From: Bacteroidales bacterium
GTDB taxonomy: Bacteria; Bacteroidota; Bacteroidia; Bacteroidales; UBA1402
Length of the DNA stretch: 64,000 nucleotides
Reading direction: 5' to 3'
Assembly (NCBI GenBank): GCA_021373135.1
Contig: JAJFTH010000003.1
Coordinates: 186,001-250,000, forward strand
Program-made: the position numbers and the translations under genes
Shown here: one piece after another, positions 16,895-26,248 of the stretch
Numbering within the stretch: position 1 is the first letter of the stretch
Layout: each line of letters starts with the position of its first letter
Notes under the pieces: generated by a model
Databases searched by the model: none
What the model saw: the letters and a program-made list of their open reading frames with translations, nothing else
Told to the model about the DNA's origin: nothing

Positions 16895-18817
16895 TTATTT
16901 TTTTAAATATTTTTTCGGGATCTTAACTCCGAAATAATTCATGGCTTTCGTATTCACAATGACCGAAGTTTTGGTGACATACTGAAAAGGAATATCGGCA
17001 GGTGATTGCCCGGAAAAAACTTTTTCAGCCAATTTTGCAGCATCTACGCCGGCATAAAAATAATCGCGCGCTACAACTGCAACCGCTCCGGATTCAATCT
17101 GTTCGGTGACAAATCCAAAATAGGGGATTTTTGAGTCATAAGCTGCTTTTATAATAGATGCACAGGCACTTCCTGTCAGATTGTCCGATATTTGGGTAAA
17201 AGCCTGTATTCCGCGATTGGTTATGGAAAGAGCGGCATCAGCTACCTCCGTTGCGGAATTGGCGGGGACGGCAATGAGCTCTAAGCCTCGATTATGGGCG
17301 GCTTTCCTGAGTCCTTCCACGTATGCCACAGAATTCACTTCACCCGGTGTGTAAATGGTGCCGATGGTTTTAATCTTCGGAATTGTTTCGATGACCAACT
17401 TAACCAGGCCATCGAAATTGCTCATGGTGGAAATTCCGGTAATGGTTGGCAGGTGTTTGGTGAACGATTTTCCCAAACCTGCACGGACAGGGTCTCCAAC
17501 ATTCGAGAAAACAATCGGAATATCAGTGATTCTTTTGGAGAGCATTTGAATGGTCGGGGTGGATGATGCGAAAATCAAGTCCCATTTGTTACTGCCAATG
17601 GTTTGGGCGATACTGTTCAAGGTTGAGATATCGCCTTGCGCATTAAACACTTTCAGGGTGAAATCTTTTCCTTCTGTCATTCCTTGTTTTTTTAGTTCTG
17701 ATCGCACTCCTTTTTCAATATTTTCCGAGTTTGGGCTATCCACATAATGAACAAAGCATAATTTTAGTTTCTTTTTAGGAGCCGCCGATTTTTCACCGGT
17801 CATATATTTATTCGGTATTTTGATGCCGAGAGCCTGCGCAACTGCCTGATTGACGACGATGCTTTCCTCCACATAATTCTCTATCGGAATCTTGGCCGGA
17901 CTTTCACCGTTTAACACCCGGGCTACAAAGGAAGCCGAATATACACCGGTAGCATACCATCCGATGCCTACAGCAGCCAGAGCACCTTGTTTTACATAGT
18001 CACAATCATTTAAAATGAGCGGGACTTTATTGTCGCGACAGACTTTCACGATGCCGCTTATCGCCTGAAGAGCCGTATTGTCGCCCGTCACCCACATGGC
18101 GTCAATATTTCTCATGCACAGGGCCGATGCGGCCTGATATACCTCGGAAGTGTTGACGATCGAATTTTCAAGAAGCTCAATTCCTTTTGTCTTCATATAA
18201 TCGCGTGCTACCTGAACGACTTTTATAGAGTTGGCCTCGGAGGAATTGTAAAGGGTTCCGATGCGTTTGGTTCCGGGAAGAATATCTTTGATGAAATCAA
18301 CTGTTTTTTCAACCGGTGGAAACGAACCAACTCCCGTAATATTCGGCAAATGGTCGGTGAAACTTTTGCCTGCTCCTGCCTCCAGAGGCGTATACGTCAT
18401 GGAAAAGACTATGGGGTGTTTTTTTACGGTAGCCACTGCTGCGGTTATCGCAGGTGTAGACGTGACAAGTATCAGGTCAACATCACGGTTGTCCATACTC
18501 AGGTGAATGGGTTGCAGATTGGCAATTTCTCCGTTGGCGTGTTGAGAAATGACCATCAAATTGCTGTCTTTTACAAATCCCAACTGTTTTAATCCGTCCC
18601 ACAAACCGACGAGTGCGGCATCGAACGTGGCATCAGGCGCAAAATAAGTCAGTCCGATTTTATAAATTCTACCTTTTACGGCTTTCAATCCGACACTTTG
18701 AGCGGGTATGATTTCCTTTTCTGTTTTACCTTTTCTGTTTTCCAAATCAGAAAAAAGCAAAATACCTCCTGCAATAAATAGTGCCAGAATTCCGTTTAAT
18801 ATCTTTCGGATTTTCAT
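16895..18817 (-). CDS. Tandem-duplicated ABC substrate-binding protein (two ABC_sub_bind/DUF534 domains)
   Basis: 640 residues, twice the usual length of about 320. The N-terminal signal/anchor is at about 7-23. Domain 1 spans about 52-345 and domain 2 about 355-640. They align end to end: each has a HLP-ITG segment (TDHLPNITGVG, TKHLPTITGIS), a GTLYN/GTIYT segment, and the closing LGIKIPNKY/FGVKIPKKY. A Lys-rich linker (APKKKLKL) separates them. The family binds Trp/Tyr-like or other small ligands for TrpYZ-type importers. Two sites in one chain could bind two ligands or feed both signalling and transport. No lipobox is evident, so it is probably membrane-anchored. Confidence 0.9.
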   Translation of the reverse strand: MKIRKILNGILALFIAGGILLFSDLENRKGKTEKEIIPAQSVGLKAVKGRIYKIGLTYFAPDATFDAALVGLWDGLKQLGFVKDSNLMVISQHANGEIANLQPIHLSMDNRDVDLILVTSTPAITAAVATVKKHPIVFSMTYTPLEAGAGKSFTDHLPNITGVGSFPPVEKTVDFIKDILPGTKRIGTLYNSSEANSIKVVQVARDYMKTKGIELLENSIVNTSEVYQAASALCMRNIDAMWVTGDNTALQAISGIVKVCRDNKVPLILNDCDYVKQGALAAVGIGWYATGVYSASFVARVLNGESPAKIPIENYVEESIVVNQAVAQALGIKIPNKYMTGEKSAAPKKKLKLCFVHYVDSPNSENIEKGVRSELKKQGMTEGKDFTLKVFNAQGDISTLNSIAQTIGSNKWDLIFASSTPTIQMLSKRITDIPIVFSNVGDPVRAGLGKSFTKHLPTITGISTMSNFDGLVKLVIETIPKIKTIGTIYTPGEVNSVAYVEGLRKAAHNRGLELIAVPANSATEVADAALSITNRGIQAFTQISDNLTGSACASIIKAAYDSKIPYFGFVTEQIESGAVAVVARDYFYAGVDAAKLAEKVFSGQSPADIPFQYVTKTSVIVNTKAMNYFGVKIPKKYLKK

Positions 18818-18885
18818 GTGTGTTTTTCTATAATATTTTGACTATCAGATATAAATATGCTTTATATAAAGCATTGAATTAATAA

Positions 18886-19212
18886 TTATTCGAGTGCTTC
18901 TTTCTGCGTATCGAAAATTTGGAAAATAGTGGAGAAACCGGAGATGTCGAAGATTTCTTTGATGACAGGTTGCATGGAACACAGATGCAGTGTCCCATGC
19001 ATGGCATTCACTTTCTTCAGTGCCGTTAAAAAGATTCTCAGACCCGAACTGCTGATATAGTTCAATCCGCTGCAATTTAAAACAATCTTCTTCTCATCCG
19101 CTTCAAATACTTGACCGATGGCCTGCTCCAATTCATTGAAGTTGTTGGTATCCACTCTGCCGTACAATGTCAGCACCAGAAACTCACCGATTTTTTCTTT
19201 TGTGATGTTCAT
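18886..19212 (-). CDS. Anti-sigma factor antagonist, single STAS domain (RsbV/SpoIIAA-like)
   Basis: 108 residues, a stand-alone STAS domain. The phospho-site motif is YISSSGLRI (52-60), with Ser54 replacing the usual Asp and Ser55 as expected acceptor. It lies one base after the HATPase kinase gene and just downstream of the PP2C phosphatase gene, giving a complete kinase/antagonist/phosphatase set. The family cycles between a phosphorylated inactive and an unphosphorylated kinase-binding form. A 68-base gap follows before the duplicated binding protein gene. Confidence 0.93.
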   Translation of the reverse strand: MNITKEKIGEFLVLTLYGRVDTNNFNELEQAIGQVFEADEKKIVLNCSGLNYISSSGLRIFLTALKKVNAMHGTLHLCSMQPVIKEIFDISGFSTIFQIFDTQKEALE

Positions 19213-19213
19213 C

Positions 19214-19642
19214 TCAAATATTTTTAACTAAGGTTAATCTATTCTGATTGTTTTGCCTGGAATAGCTTACCTGATCCATTATTTTCAAGATCAGGAGTAT
19301 GCCCAAACCACCAATGGGCCGTTCTTCGACAGGCAATGTGATATCGGGTAGCTTCTGGGAAAGAGGGTCGAAAGGAATGCCGTCGTCCACAATTTCAACG
19401 GTAAGAATCTTATTTTCGAGCGCAAGTGATATCTGAATCAGGTGTTTTTGATGATCGTTGAAAGCATAAAAAATCACATTGGAAACGGCTTCCTCCAAGA
19501 CCAGATTGAGATTCATGGTCAGCGGTACGGGCAGTTCCCATTTTTCAGCCAGGTTTTCTATTTTTCCGGCCAAAATAGAAAGTGCTTCTATCTTATTTTC
19601 AATTTCAAAGACTTCCTTCATCTTGGTTTCCATAATAAACAA
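19214..19642 (-). CDS. Serine kinase/anti-sigma factor of the RsbW/SpoIIAB type (HATPase_c)
   Basis: 142 residues from 19642; starts at 19633 or 19621 (MKEVFEIENKIEALS) are also possible, because the first codons overlap the phosphatase gene. GHKL ATPase boxes are visible: the N-box NLVLEEAVSNVIFY (46-59), the G1 box EIVDDGIPFDP and the G2 box GGLGILLI. Such proteins phosphorylate STAS partners and sequester a sigma factor or other target. No sigma gene lies in this operon, so the target is elsewhere or is not a sigma factor. Confidence 0.9.
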   Translation of the reverse strand: MFIMETKMKEVFEIENKIEALSILAGKIENLAEKWELPVPLTMNLNLVLEEAVSNVIFYAFNDHQKHLIQISLALENKILTVEIVDDGIPFDPLSQKLPDITLPVEERPIGGLGILLILKIMDQVSYSRQNNQNRLTLVKNI

Positions 19643-21551
19643 TGCTCAACATGGTTAAATCATCGGATTGTTGGTTGCCTTTGACATGCAGGGCTATATC
19701 TTCTGCCACAAAGCGAATCAAATCTTTTGTTTGGGATTCGAAATGAGCACGAACGCAATCTATCAGTTTCTGATCGGAATAAAGTTTCTCCTCCGCATCC
19801 TCTGCTTCTGTAACGCCATCGGTGTATAAAAAGAGCTTGTCGTTTTTGGAAAGGTTGAGTACTTTCTCGCCATAGTCGAAATCATCAAATAGCCCGACAG
19901 GAATATCTTTCGTCAATTCGAAAAATTCGGTTGTTCCATCCGGATGCACCAGCAGCGGCGGATTGTGACCTGCATTGGAATACTTCAATATACCGCTTTC
20001 CACATCAAGGATTCCCAGGAAGAAAGTCACAAACATGTTGGATTCGTTTCCTGCAGAGAGTGATTTGTTCAATGCATTGACGATAACCGCAGTCGATAGC
20101 TGATTTGGTGCCAAGGATCGTAAGAGTGTCCTGGTTACAGCCATAAAAAGCGATGCAGGCACACCTTTTCCGGATACGTCACCGATGGCAAAACAAAGGT
20201 GTTTGTCATCGATTAAAAAGAAATCATAGAGATCACCACCCACTTCTTTGGCCGGCTGCAAGGTTGCAAAAAGGTCAATTTCGGACAAATTGGGGAAAGG
20301 AGGAAAAATCTTCGGAATCATCCCCATCTGAATTTCACGGGCTATTCTCAATTCGCTCTCAATTTTTTCTTTGGCCGATGTGGTCGATTTCAGATGCTCG
20401 ATGTAGGTCGAAAGGTCTTTCTGCATGTGTTCAAACGAGTCGTGCAGGTGTTTCATCTCGTCTTTCGACTTGATATCCGGTAGTTTGTTGTTGAAGTTTC
20501 CGTTGGCAACTTCACGGGCAGATTTGGCAAAAATCTCAAGTGGTGAAATTTGTCTGGAAACAATCCTGGAAACAATAAATGTGAGCAAAATCAAACCAAT
20601 GACCACTAAAAAGATTAAAGCGACCGTGATTTTCCGAAGCGGTAAAAACATTTCCGATTTTGGGAAAACAACGGCCAGGGTCCAGTTGCTGGATGGTAGT
20701 GGGGTATAATACAGCACGCGCTCCACCCCGTTCAACGTGCTTGACACAAATCCAGTCTTGCCTTTTTGCATTTCGCGACCTATGGTTCGCAGTTCCGGAT
20801 TGTTCATTTCCGAAGCATAGCTGAAAATGGTCTGATTCATCATCAACTCTTTTTTTGGATGAGTCACAAAAGTGCCATTTCGGGAAAGAACCGAGGCATA
20901 GCCTGTTTCCAGAATCTTGACCGATGAAACAATATCGGTCAGCCAATCGAGTGCTACATCAATGGTGATGACTCCGGCAAAAGACTTTTCCTTGCCGTGC
21001 ATGCTGTAAAAAGGCATTGAGAAGGTCGTGATCAGGGTATTGGCACCGCCGGTGTCGAAATATGGCTCACTCCAGTATGGCTTTTGAATACTTGCGGGAA
21101 TCTGATACCAATCCATTACAAAATACTCATATTCAGTACTTCCAAGTTGAAAGGTTTTGATATTTCCTTTTTCACGACAGGAATAAGGTGCAAAATATCT
21201 TCCCTTTTCCTTAAAAAAAAAGGATTCATAAGCAATGGCACAACCTACTATTTCGGGATTGTTTCCAATAATTTTTCTGGTTATTCCAAAAATAGAATCG
21301 CTGCTCAGACGCTTATTCTCAATAATCCATTTGTAATTGTTCGCAATCTTTGTGATTGGAGAGAGTATGAGTTCGGTTTTTAAAACAGTGTTGTTTGTGA
21401 TGGCTTCCGCATAGTTATATGTCATCTCCTTCATTTGCTTCTTTGAGAAGAAGTAGAAAACCGACAGGGAAATGATAAAAAGGAACAAACAAAAAGTCAG
21501 AACGTAAAATACGATTCGAGACGCAAGAGACCTGTTGATATTAAGCTTCAT
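19605..21551 (-). CDS. Membrane sensor PP2C phosphatase (RsbU/SpoIIE type) with Cache and HAMP domains
   Basis: 648 residues. The first membrane segment is at about 12-35. A periplasmic Cache-type sensor spans about 36-300 and contains the typical YWSEPYFD (159-166). A second membrane segment is at about 308-330, then a HAMP at about 325-380, a coiled linker, and a SpoIIE/PP2C domain at about 420-640. Metal-binding motifs are present: GGDLYD (438-443), GDVSGKG (457-463), NAGHNPP and FLYTDGVTEA. It should dephosphorylate the STAS proteins when its Cache domain binds a ligand. It is 12 bases downstream of an NMT1-like binding protein, which may deliver that ligand. Confidence 0.95.
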   Translation of the reverse strand: MKLNINRSLASRIVFYVLTFCLFLFIISLSVFYFFSKKQMKEMTYNYAEAITNNTVLKTELILSPITKIANNYKWIIENKRLSSDSIFGITRKIIGNNPEIVGCAIAYESFFFKEKGRYFAPYSCREKGNIKTFQLGSTEYEYFVMDWYQIPASIQKPYWSEPYFDTGGANTLITTFSMPFYSMHGKEKSFAGVITIDVALDWLTDIVSSVKILETGYASVLSRNGTFVTHPKKELMMNQTIFSYASEMNNPELRTIGREMQKGKTGFVSSTLNGVERVLYYTPLPSSNWTLAVVFPKSEMFLPLRKITVALIFLVVIGLILLTFIVSRIVSRQISPLEIFAKSAREVANGNFNNKLPDIKSKDEMKHLHDSFEHMQKDLSTYIEHLKSTTSAKEKIESELRIAREIQMGMIPKIFPPFPNLSEIDLFATLQPAKEVGGDLYDFFLIDDKHLCFAIGDVSGKGVPASLFMAVTRTLLRSLAPNQLSTAVIVNALNKSLSAGNESNMFVTFFLGILDVESGILKYSNAGHNPPLLVHPDGTTEFFELTKDIPVGLFDDFDYGEKVLNLSKNDKLFLYTDGVTEAEDAEEKLYSDQKLIDCVRAHFESQTKDLIRFVAEDIALHVKGNQQSDDLTMLSIVYYGNQDEGSL

Positions 21552-21563
21552 AACAAAAACAAT

Positions 21564-22526
21564 TTACAGGACAGGTTTGTAAAACGCGTTAAAATCAGTT
21601 TTCTTTTTTACATAGCCTCCATCAATTAGAATGCTTTGGGTTTTGTGAAAATCAGATTCGGAAAGTTGGCCTTTTTTTACATTTTTAGTGCCGGGTTCAA
21701 TCAGGCCCAGCATTTTGTCCAACATCCAGGACTGATGTGCCTTGTTGGTAGCGACATGTGCTTTCTTCATTTCTTCCAATACGATATCCAGGGTTTCGGA
21801 GCGATTGTTCTTTGCATATTCCCAACCTTTCAAGGTGGCTCGTACAAATTTTTTCAGGTCTTCCTTACGCAGAGTCAACGTTTTATGGAGACAATAGAGC
21901 CCGTCTTCAGGAATATTATAGCCATAATCGGAAAAGAAGAATGTATTCAACTCCTCTTTGTTGATGCCTGAATTGATAATCTGGTCGTATTCGTTGTACC
22001 ACATGACGGTCATGGCATCAATACCTCCCACCATAAACATATTGACCGATGAAAGAATGGGTACCCATGTGACATGGTAGCCATTGGAGCGGATCAGGTC
22101 TTTTCCGACTTCGTCGAAACCACTTTTCCAGACTCCGATTTTTTTTCCGTTAAGATCGGCAAGACTTTTGATGTTTTTTTCTTTTTTGGACACAAAAAGC
22201 AAGGCTGAATTTTGTGAGAGTTGTGCAATATTCACTAAATCCAGACCTTCACTTCTGGCCGAAATAGCCGAAATCAGAAAAGAGGAGATGATGTCGGACT
22301 CCCCTTTCGCAAGCCGTACGACAGCATTGATCGAGACAGATGGATGAATGATCCTGACATCAAGGCCTTCTGCATGGTAAAAGCCTTTTTTTTCTGCTAC
22401 ATAATAGCCTGCAAATTGTGCCTGGGGTAGCCAATGCGGACTAAAGGTTATTTTTGGCAAGTCTTGTCCGGGACAGTTGAAAGCAAGCAGATAAAACAAA
22501 ACCAAAACGGACAAATGGTGTTTCAT
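21564..22526 (-). CDS. NMT1/THI5-like periplasmic substrate-binding protein
   Basis: 320 residues with a signal peptide (1-20, ending NCPGQ). The family hallmark is LPQAQFAGYYVAEKKGFYHAE (about 33-53), as in ThiY/NMT1 pyrimidine-precursor and nitrate/taurine-type binding proteins. ADLNGKKIGVW (about 122-132) is the usual interdomain segment. It leads the operon and is directly followed by the Cache-HAMP-PP2C phosphatase. No matching SsuC/ThiX-type permease is in the window, so it may act mainly as a sensor subunit. The upstream gap (22527-22670) holds no strong promoter or terminator that I can defend. Confidence 0.88.
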   Translation of the reverse strand: MKHHLSVLVLFYLLAFNCPGQDLPKITFSPHWLPQAQFAGYYVAEKKGFYHAEGLDVRIIHPSVSINAVVRLAKGESDIISSFLISAISARSEGLDLVNIAQLSQNSALLFVSKKEKNIKSLADLNGKKIGVWKSGFDEVGKDLIRSNGYHVTWVPILSSVNMFMVGGIDAMTVMWYNEYDQIINSGINKEELNTFFFSDYGYNIPEDGLYCLHKTLTLRKEDLKKFVRATLKGWEYAKNNRSETLDIVLEEMKKAHVATNKAHQSWMLDKMLGLIEPGTKNVKKGQLSESDFHKTQSILIDGGYVKKKTDFNAFYKPVL

Positions 22527-22670
22527 GTGTTTTCAGGTATAAAAGCCGTTCATGTCTATCATTAAGATCAAGGCTCTAAATGTAATCATTTTTATGATTT
22601 TATTACTAGCGCATGTCAAAAAATTGATTAAGGGTTCATAAAACCAAAAGAATGTGTGAATGCTTCAAAA

Positions 22671-23810
22671 CTATATCACCCCTTTGGTTGACGGTAATTC
22701 GTATTTGTAGATGTCCCTTTTGATCGCCATTTTGATGGATTTGGCGAAAGCCTTAAAGATTCCTTCAATTTTGTGGTGCTCATTTTCTCCTTCCGCTTTG
22801 ATGTTCAGATTCATTTTGGCCGCATCACTCAACGATTTGAAGAAGTGCAGGAACATTTCTGTCGGGACGTCCCCCACCCTTTCGCGTTTAAATTCAGCAT
22901 CCCAGACCAGCCAGGATCGTCCGCCGAAATCCAGGGCGACACTGCACAGGCAGTCATCCATCGGTAAACAGAACCCGTAACGTTCGATGCCCCGCTTGTC
23001 ACCCAGTGCCTTGAGCAAAGCCTCTCCCAGCGCGATGGCCGTATCTTCCACCGTGTGGTGTTCATCCACATTCAGATCGCCTTTGGTTTGTATCGTCAAG
23101 TCAATACCGGCATGTTTACCGATTTGGTCCAGCATGTGGTTGAAGAATCCCAAACCTGTTTCAATATTGGTCTTTCCGTTACCGTCGAGGTTTATCTCTA
23201 CATAGATGTCCGTCTCATGCGTTTTACGGGTTACCACAGCCCTTCTTTCGCCGGCAAAGAGAAAAGCGGTGATGTCGTCCCATTTGCCGGTAATCAAGGC
23301 GCAAACGCCTTCCAAACCGGCCGACTTGAGCTTTTCTGACAAATGATCCGAAGGTTCCTGAAGCAAAATGGCTTTACATCCCAGATTTTTAGACATCTGG
23401 ACATCTGTTTGTCGATCTCCGATCACAAAAGAAGCGGATAAATCGTATTCATCGGTCAGATATTCCTGAAGCATACCCAGTCGCGGCTTTCGTGTAGGGG
23501 CATTATCTGCAGGCATGGAGTGGTCAATATGTATGGCATCAAAAACAATACCTTCATTTTCAAAAGCTTTCAGTATTTTCTTTTGTGCCGGCCAAAAGGT
23601 CTCTTCAGGAAAAGAGCTGGTACCCATACCGTCCTGGTTTGACACCATGACAAACTTAAAATCAAGTTTTTCGCGAATAAAATGCAGGTTGCGGAAAACA
23701 TGCGGGTAAAACTCGAGTTTTTCAAGGCTATCCAGTTGATAATTAACGGGAGGTTCAATCACCATGGTTCCATCTCTATCGATAAAAAGTACGCGTTTTT
23801 TGGTATTCAT
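22671..23810 (-). CDS. hisB: Bifunctional histidinol-phosphatase / imidazoleglycerol-phosphate dehydratase
   Basis: 379 residues. The N-terminal HAD phosphatase (1-165) has the DRDGT motif with Asp11 and Asp13. The C-terminal IGPD domain (about 190-379) has the manganese-binding [17 protein letters not shown] and [15 protein letters not shown]. It catalyses steps 6 and 8 of histidine synthesis. It is the last gene of the hisGDCB operon and lies nine bases after hisC. Confidence 0.97.
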   Translation of the reverse strand: MNTKKRVLFIDRDGTMVIEPPVNYQLDSLEKLEFYPHVFRNLHFIREKLDFKFVMVSNQDGMGTSSFPEETFWPAQKKILKAFENEGIVFDAIHIDHSMPADNAPTRKPRLGMLQEYLTDEYDLSASFVIGDRQTDVQMSKNLGCKAILLQEPSDHLSEKLKSAGLEGVCALITGKWDDITAFLFAGERRAVVTRKTHETDIYVEINLDGNGKTNIETGLGFFNHMLDQIGKHAGIDLTIQTKGDLNVDEHHTVEDTAIALGEALLKALGDKRGIERYGFCLPMDDCLCSVALDFGGRSWLVWDAEFKRERVGDVPTEMFLHFFKSLSDAAKMNLNIKAEGENEHHKIEGIFKAFAKSIKMAIKRDIYKYELPSTKGVI

Positions 23811-23819
23811 TGCCGTAAA

Positions 23820-24851
23820 TTATTTCATTTTTTGAAGGGTCTCAATCAGCAGGGCGTTTTCTTCGGGAATGCCAACAGTTATGCGCAGACATCCAAGGCA
23901 TAAGGATACATTGTTTCTATTTCTGACAATAATGCCCTGTTCCACTAAGTAGCGATAAGTTGCATTGGCATCATTGACTTTGACCAAAACAAAATTGGCA
24001 TCGGTGGGGTAAACTTTCTGAACCATGGGTAGCTTTTCCAGTTGAGCGATAAGTTTTCCGCGTTGGGAAACCAACATCTCCACCCAATCTTCTTTGCGTT
24101 TGAGCTTTTTAATTTCTTCCCCTACAAAGTATTGGGTCAGCAGATTGATGTTGTACGGATATTTTACCTTGTTGAAAAAACCGATGATTTCAGAACCGGC
24201 AAAGGCCATGCCTAAACGAATGGCAGCCATTCCCCAGGCCTTGGAAAAAGTCTGCAACACAATGAGGTTCGGATATTGGTCAAGTTCCGTCAAAAAGCTT
24301 TTTCTGGAAGAAAAATCGATATAGGCTTCGTCAATGACGACAATGCCGTTAAAGCTTTTGATGACCTTTTTCATGTCGCTGACGTTCAGGTCATTGCCGG
24401 TAGGATTATTCGGTGAGCACATGAAGATGATCTTGGTTCTATTATCCACGGCGGCAAGCACGCTGTCCACGTCTATTGAAAAATCCTCCAACAAGTGCAC
24501 CTTGCGGTATTCCACGTTGTTGATGTCCGCACAAACCTGATACATGCCGTATGTCGGATCAATGGCCACGATGTTGTCCACACCGGGTTCGCAAAAAATG
24601 CGAATGACCAGGTCGATGGGTTCATCGCTTCCGTTTCCGAAAAACAACTTTTCAGAATCCATGTTTTTCAGTTTGGCTACCTTTTCCTTGAGATCATTTT
24701 GCAGTGGATCCGGATAACGGTTGTAAGGAGCATTCAGAGGGTTCTCATTGGCGTCTAAATAGGCAGATGCTTTTCCCTTGAATTCGTCTCTTGCACAAGA
24801 ATATGGTTTGAGGTTAAATATGTTCGGTCTGACTAAATTTTGTAGGTTCAT
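23820..24851 (-). CDS. hisC: Histidinol-phosphate aminotransferase
   Basis: 343 residues, a fold-type I PLP enzyme. The PLP lysine is in TFSKAWGMAAIRLG. Other signatures are SPNNPTGND and VIDEAYIDFS. It converts imidazole-acetol phosphate to histidinol phosphate. It follows hisD after 11 bases. Nothing unusual. Confidence 0.97.
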   Translation of the reverse strand: MNLQNLVRPNIFNLKPYSCARDEFKGKASAYLDANENPLNAPYNRYPDPLQNDLKEKVAKLKNMDSEKLFFGNGSDEPIDLVIRIFCEPGVDNIVAIDPTYGMYQVCADINNVEYRKVHLLEDFSIDVDSVLAAVDNRTKIIFMCSPNNPTGNDLNVSDMKKVIKSFNGIVVIDEAYIDFSSRKSFLTELDQYPNLIVLQTFSKAWGMAAIRLGMAFAGSEIIGFFNKVKYPYNINLLTQYFVGEEIKKLKRKEDWVEMLVSQRGKLIAQLEKLPMVQKVYPTDANFVLVKVNDANATYRYLVEQGIIVRNRNNVSLCLGCLRITVGIPEENALLIETLQKMK

Positions 24852-24862
24852 CGGTGAATGAT

Positions 24863-26143
24863 TTATTTGTTTTTGAGTCGAAGTGACATCGCATTCTTGT
24901 GAGCGAAAAGAGATTCGGTTTCAGCCATGATTTCGACAGCGGAACCAATGTTTTGCAAACCTTCGGGGGTGATTTCCTGAAAGGTGATCTTTTTTCTGAA
25001 ACTGTCCAGATTGACGCCGCTGTATGCCTTTGCACAGCCATTCGTCGGCAAAGTGTGGTTGGTGCCGGAGGCGTAATCGCCGGCACTTTCCGGTGTGAGG
25101 TGTCCCAGAAAAACAGAACCGGCATTGGTGATTCTTTCAGCGACATCCCTGTATTCTTTTGTAGAGATGATGAGGTGCTCAGGTGCATATTCATTGGTGA
25201 GGCTGATGGCCTCCTTCCTATTTTTGACAAGAATGATTTTGCTGTTTGCCAGGGACTTCTCGACAATGTCCTTGCGTGGTAGCTGAGCTGTTTGCTTCTT
25301 GATTTCTTCCATGACTTCGGATATCAGGGCTTCACAGGTGGTGACGAGGATCACCTGACTGTCTACACCGTGTTCTGCCTGCGAAAGCAAATCGGAGGCT
25401 ACAAATGCAGGATTCGCGGTTTCGTCGGCAAGCACTTCCACTTCTGAAGGCCCTGCAGGCATGTCTATGGCTACATCGCGAAGACTGACCAGTTGTTTGG
25501 CTGTTGTGACATATTGGTTGCCGGGTCCGAAAATCTTATAGACTTTCGGCACACTTTCCGTACCATAAGCCATGGCACCGATAGCTTGTATGCCACCGAT
25601 TTTGAATACTTGGCTCACACCTGAAATTTTAGCGGCATACAACACGGCAGGATTGATTTTTCCTTCCTTGTTGGGTGGTGTACAAAGCACGATTTCCCTG
25701 CAACCGGCAATCTGAGCCGGAATGGCCAGCATCAATACGGTAGAGAACAATGGAGCTGTTCCACCCGGGATGTATAATCCGACTTTTTCTATGGCGACAG
25801 CCTTCTGCCAGCAAGTGACGCCTGGTACGGTTTCCACTTTGGGCAAAGCGGTATTTTGTGCAGTATGGAATGCGGTGATATTCTGCTTTGCAAGATTAAT
25901 GGCTTGCTTTAAGTTTTCTGATACAAGTGATTCTGATTCAGTGAATTCATTTTCTGAAACAGATAGTTTTTTCAGGTCAACATGATCAAATTTCAATTCG
26001 TTTTCTTTGACAGCCTGATCTCCCCCGTTTTTGATGGAGCGCAAGACACCACTAACGATTTCGTTCAATTGTGTCGTATCATAAACCGGTCTTGACAGAA
26101 GCGCAGGCCATTCACTTTCAGATGGATATTTGATAATTTTCAT
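24863..26143 (-). CDS. hisD: Histidinol dehydrogenase
   Basis: 426 residues from the ATG at 26143 (MKIIKYPSESEWPALLSRPV), matching the usual 425-430. The frame stays open 31 codons further to 26236, but that stretch is the palindromic repeat in the hisG-hisD gap and is not conserved protein. Signatures are CTPPNKEGKINPAVLYAAKI, AGPSEVEVLADE and the zinc-binding DLLSQAEHG. It oxidises histidinol to histidine in two NAD-dependent steps. Confidence 0.96.
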   Translation of the reverse strand: MKIIKYPSESEWPALLSRPVYDTTQLNEIVSGVLRSIKNGGDQAVKENELKFDHVDLKKLSVSENEFTESESLVSENLKQAINLAKQNITAFHTAQNTALPKVETVPGVTCWQKAVAIEKVGLYIPGGTAPLFSTVLMLAIPAQIAGCREIVLCTPPNKEGKINPAVLYAAKISGVSQVFKIGGIQAIGAMAYGTESVPKVYKIFGPGNQYVTTAKQLVSLRDVAIDMPAGPSEVEVLADETANPAFVASDLLSQAEHGVDSQVILVTTCEALISEVMEEIKKQTAQLPRKDIVEKSLANSKIILVKNRKEAISLTNEYAPEHLIISTKEYRDVAERITNAGSVFLGHLTPESAGDYASGTNHTLPTNGCAKAYSGVNLDSFRKKITFQEITPEGLQNIGSAVEIMAETESLFAHKNAMSLRLKNK

Positions 26144-26177
26144 CTCATTATTTTTTATTTTAACATTTAGGAATTCA

Positions 26178-26236
26178 ATGAAACTCGCCAAATAATTGTT
26201 CACTTGTGTGAGCGATAGATCATGGGCTCGTTTCAT
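26178..26236 (-). repeat. Palindromic dispersed repeat, copy C (hisG-hisD gap)
   Basis: 59 bp. On the minus strand it reads ATGAAAC-GA-GCC at one end and GGC-GA-GTTTCAT at the other, with ten perfect pairs flanking a GA/GA internal mismatch. It has a small inner hairpin (TCAC/GTGA). It lies in the same orientation as the his transcript. The outer stem design matches copies A and B. Confidence 0.8.
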
Positions 26237-26248
26237 AATATGAAGTCT

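Noticed and set aside
26144-26236. 31-codon N-terminal extension of hisD (MKRAHDLSLT...)
   Set aside because: It is the palindromic repeat copy C read through; HisD homology starts at 26143.
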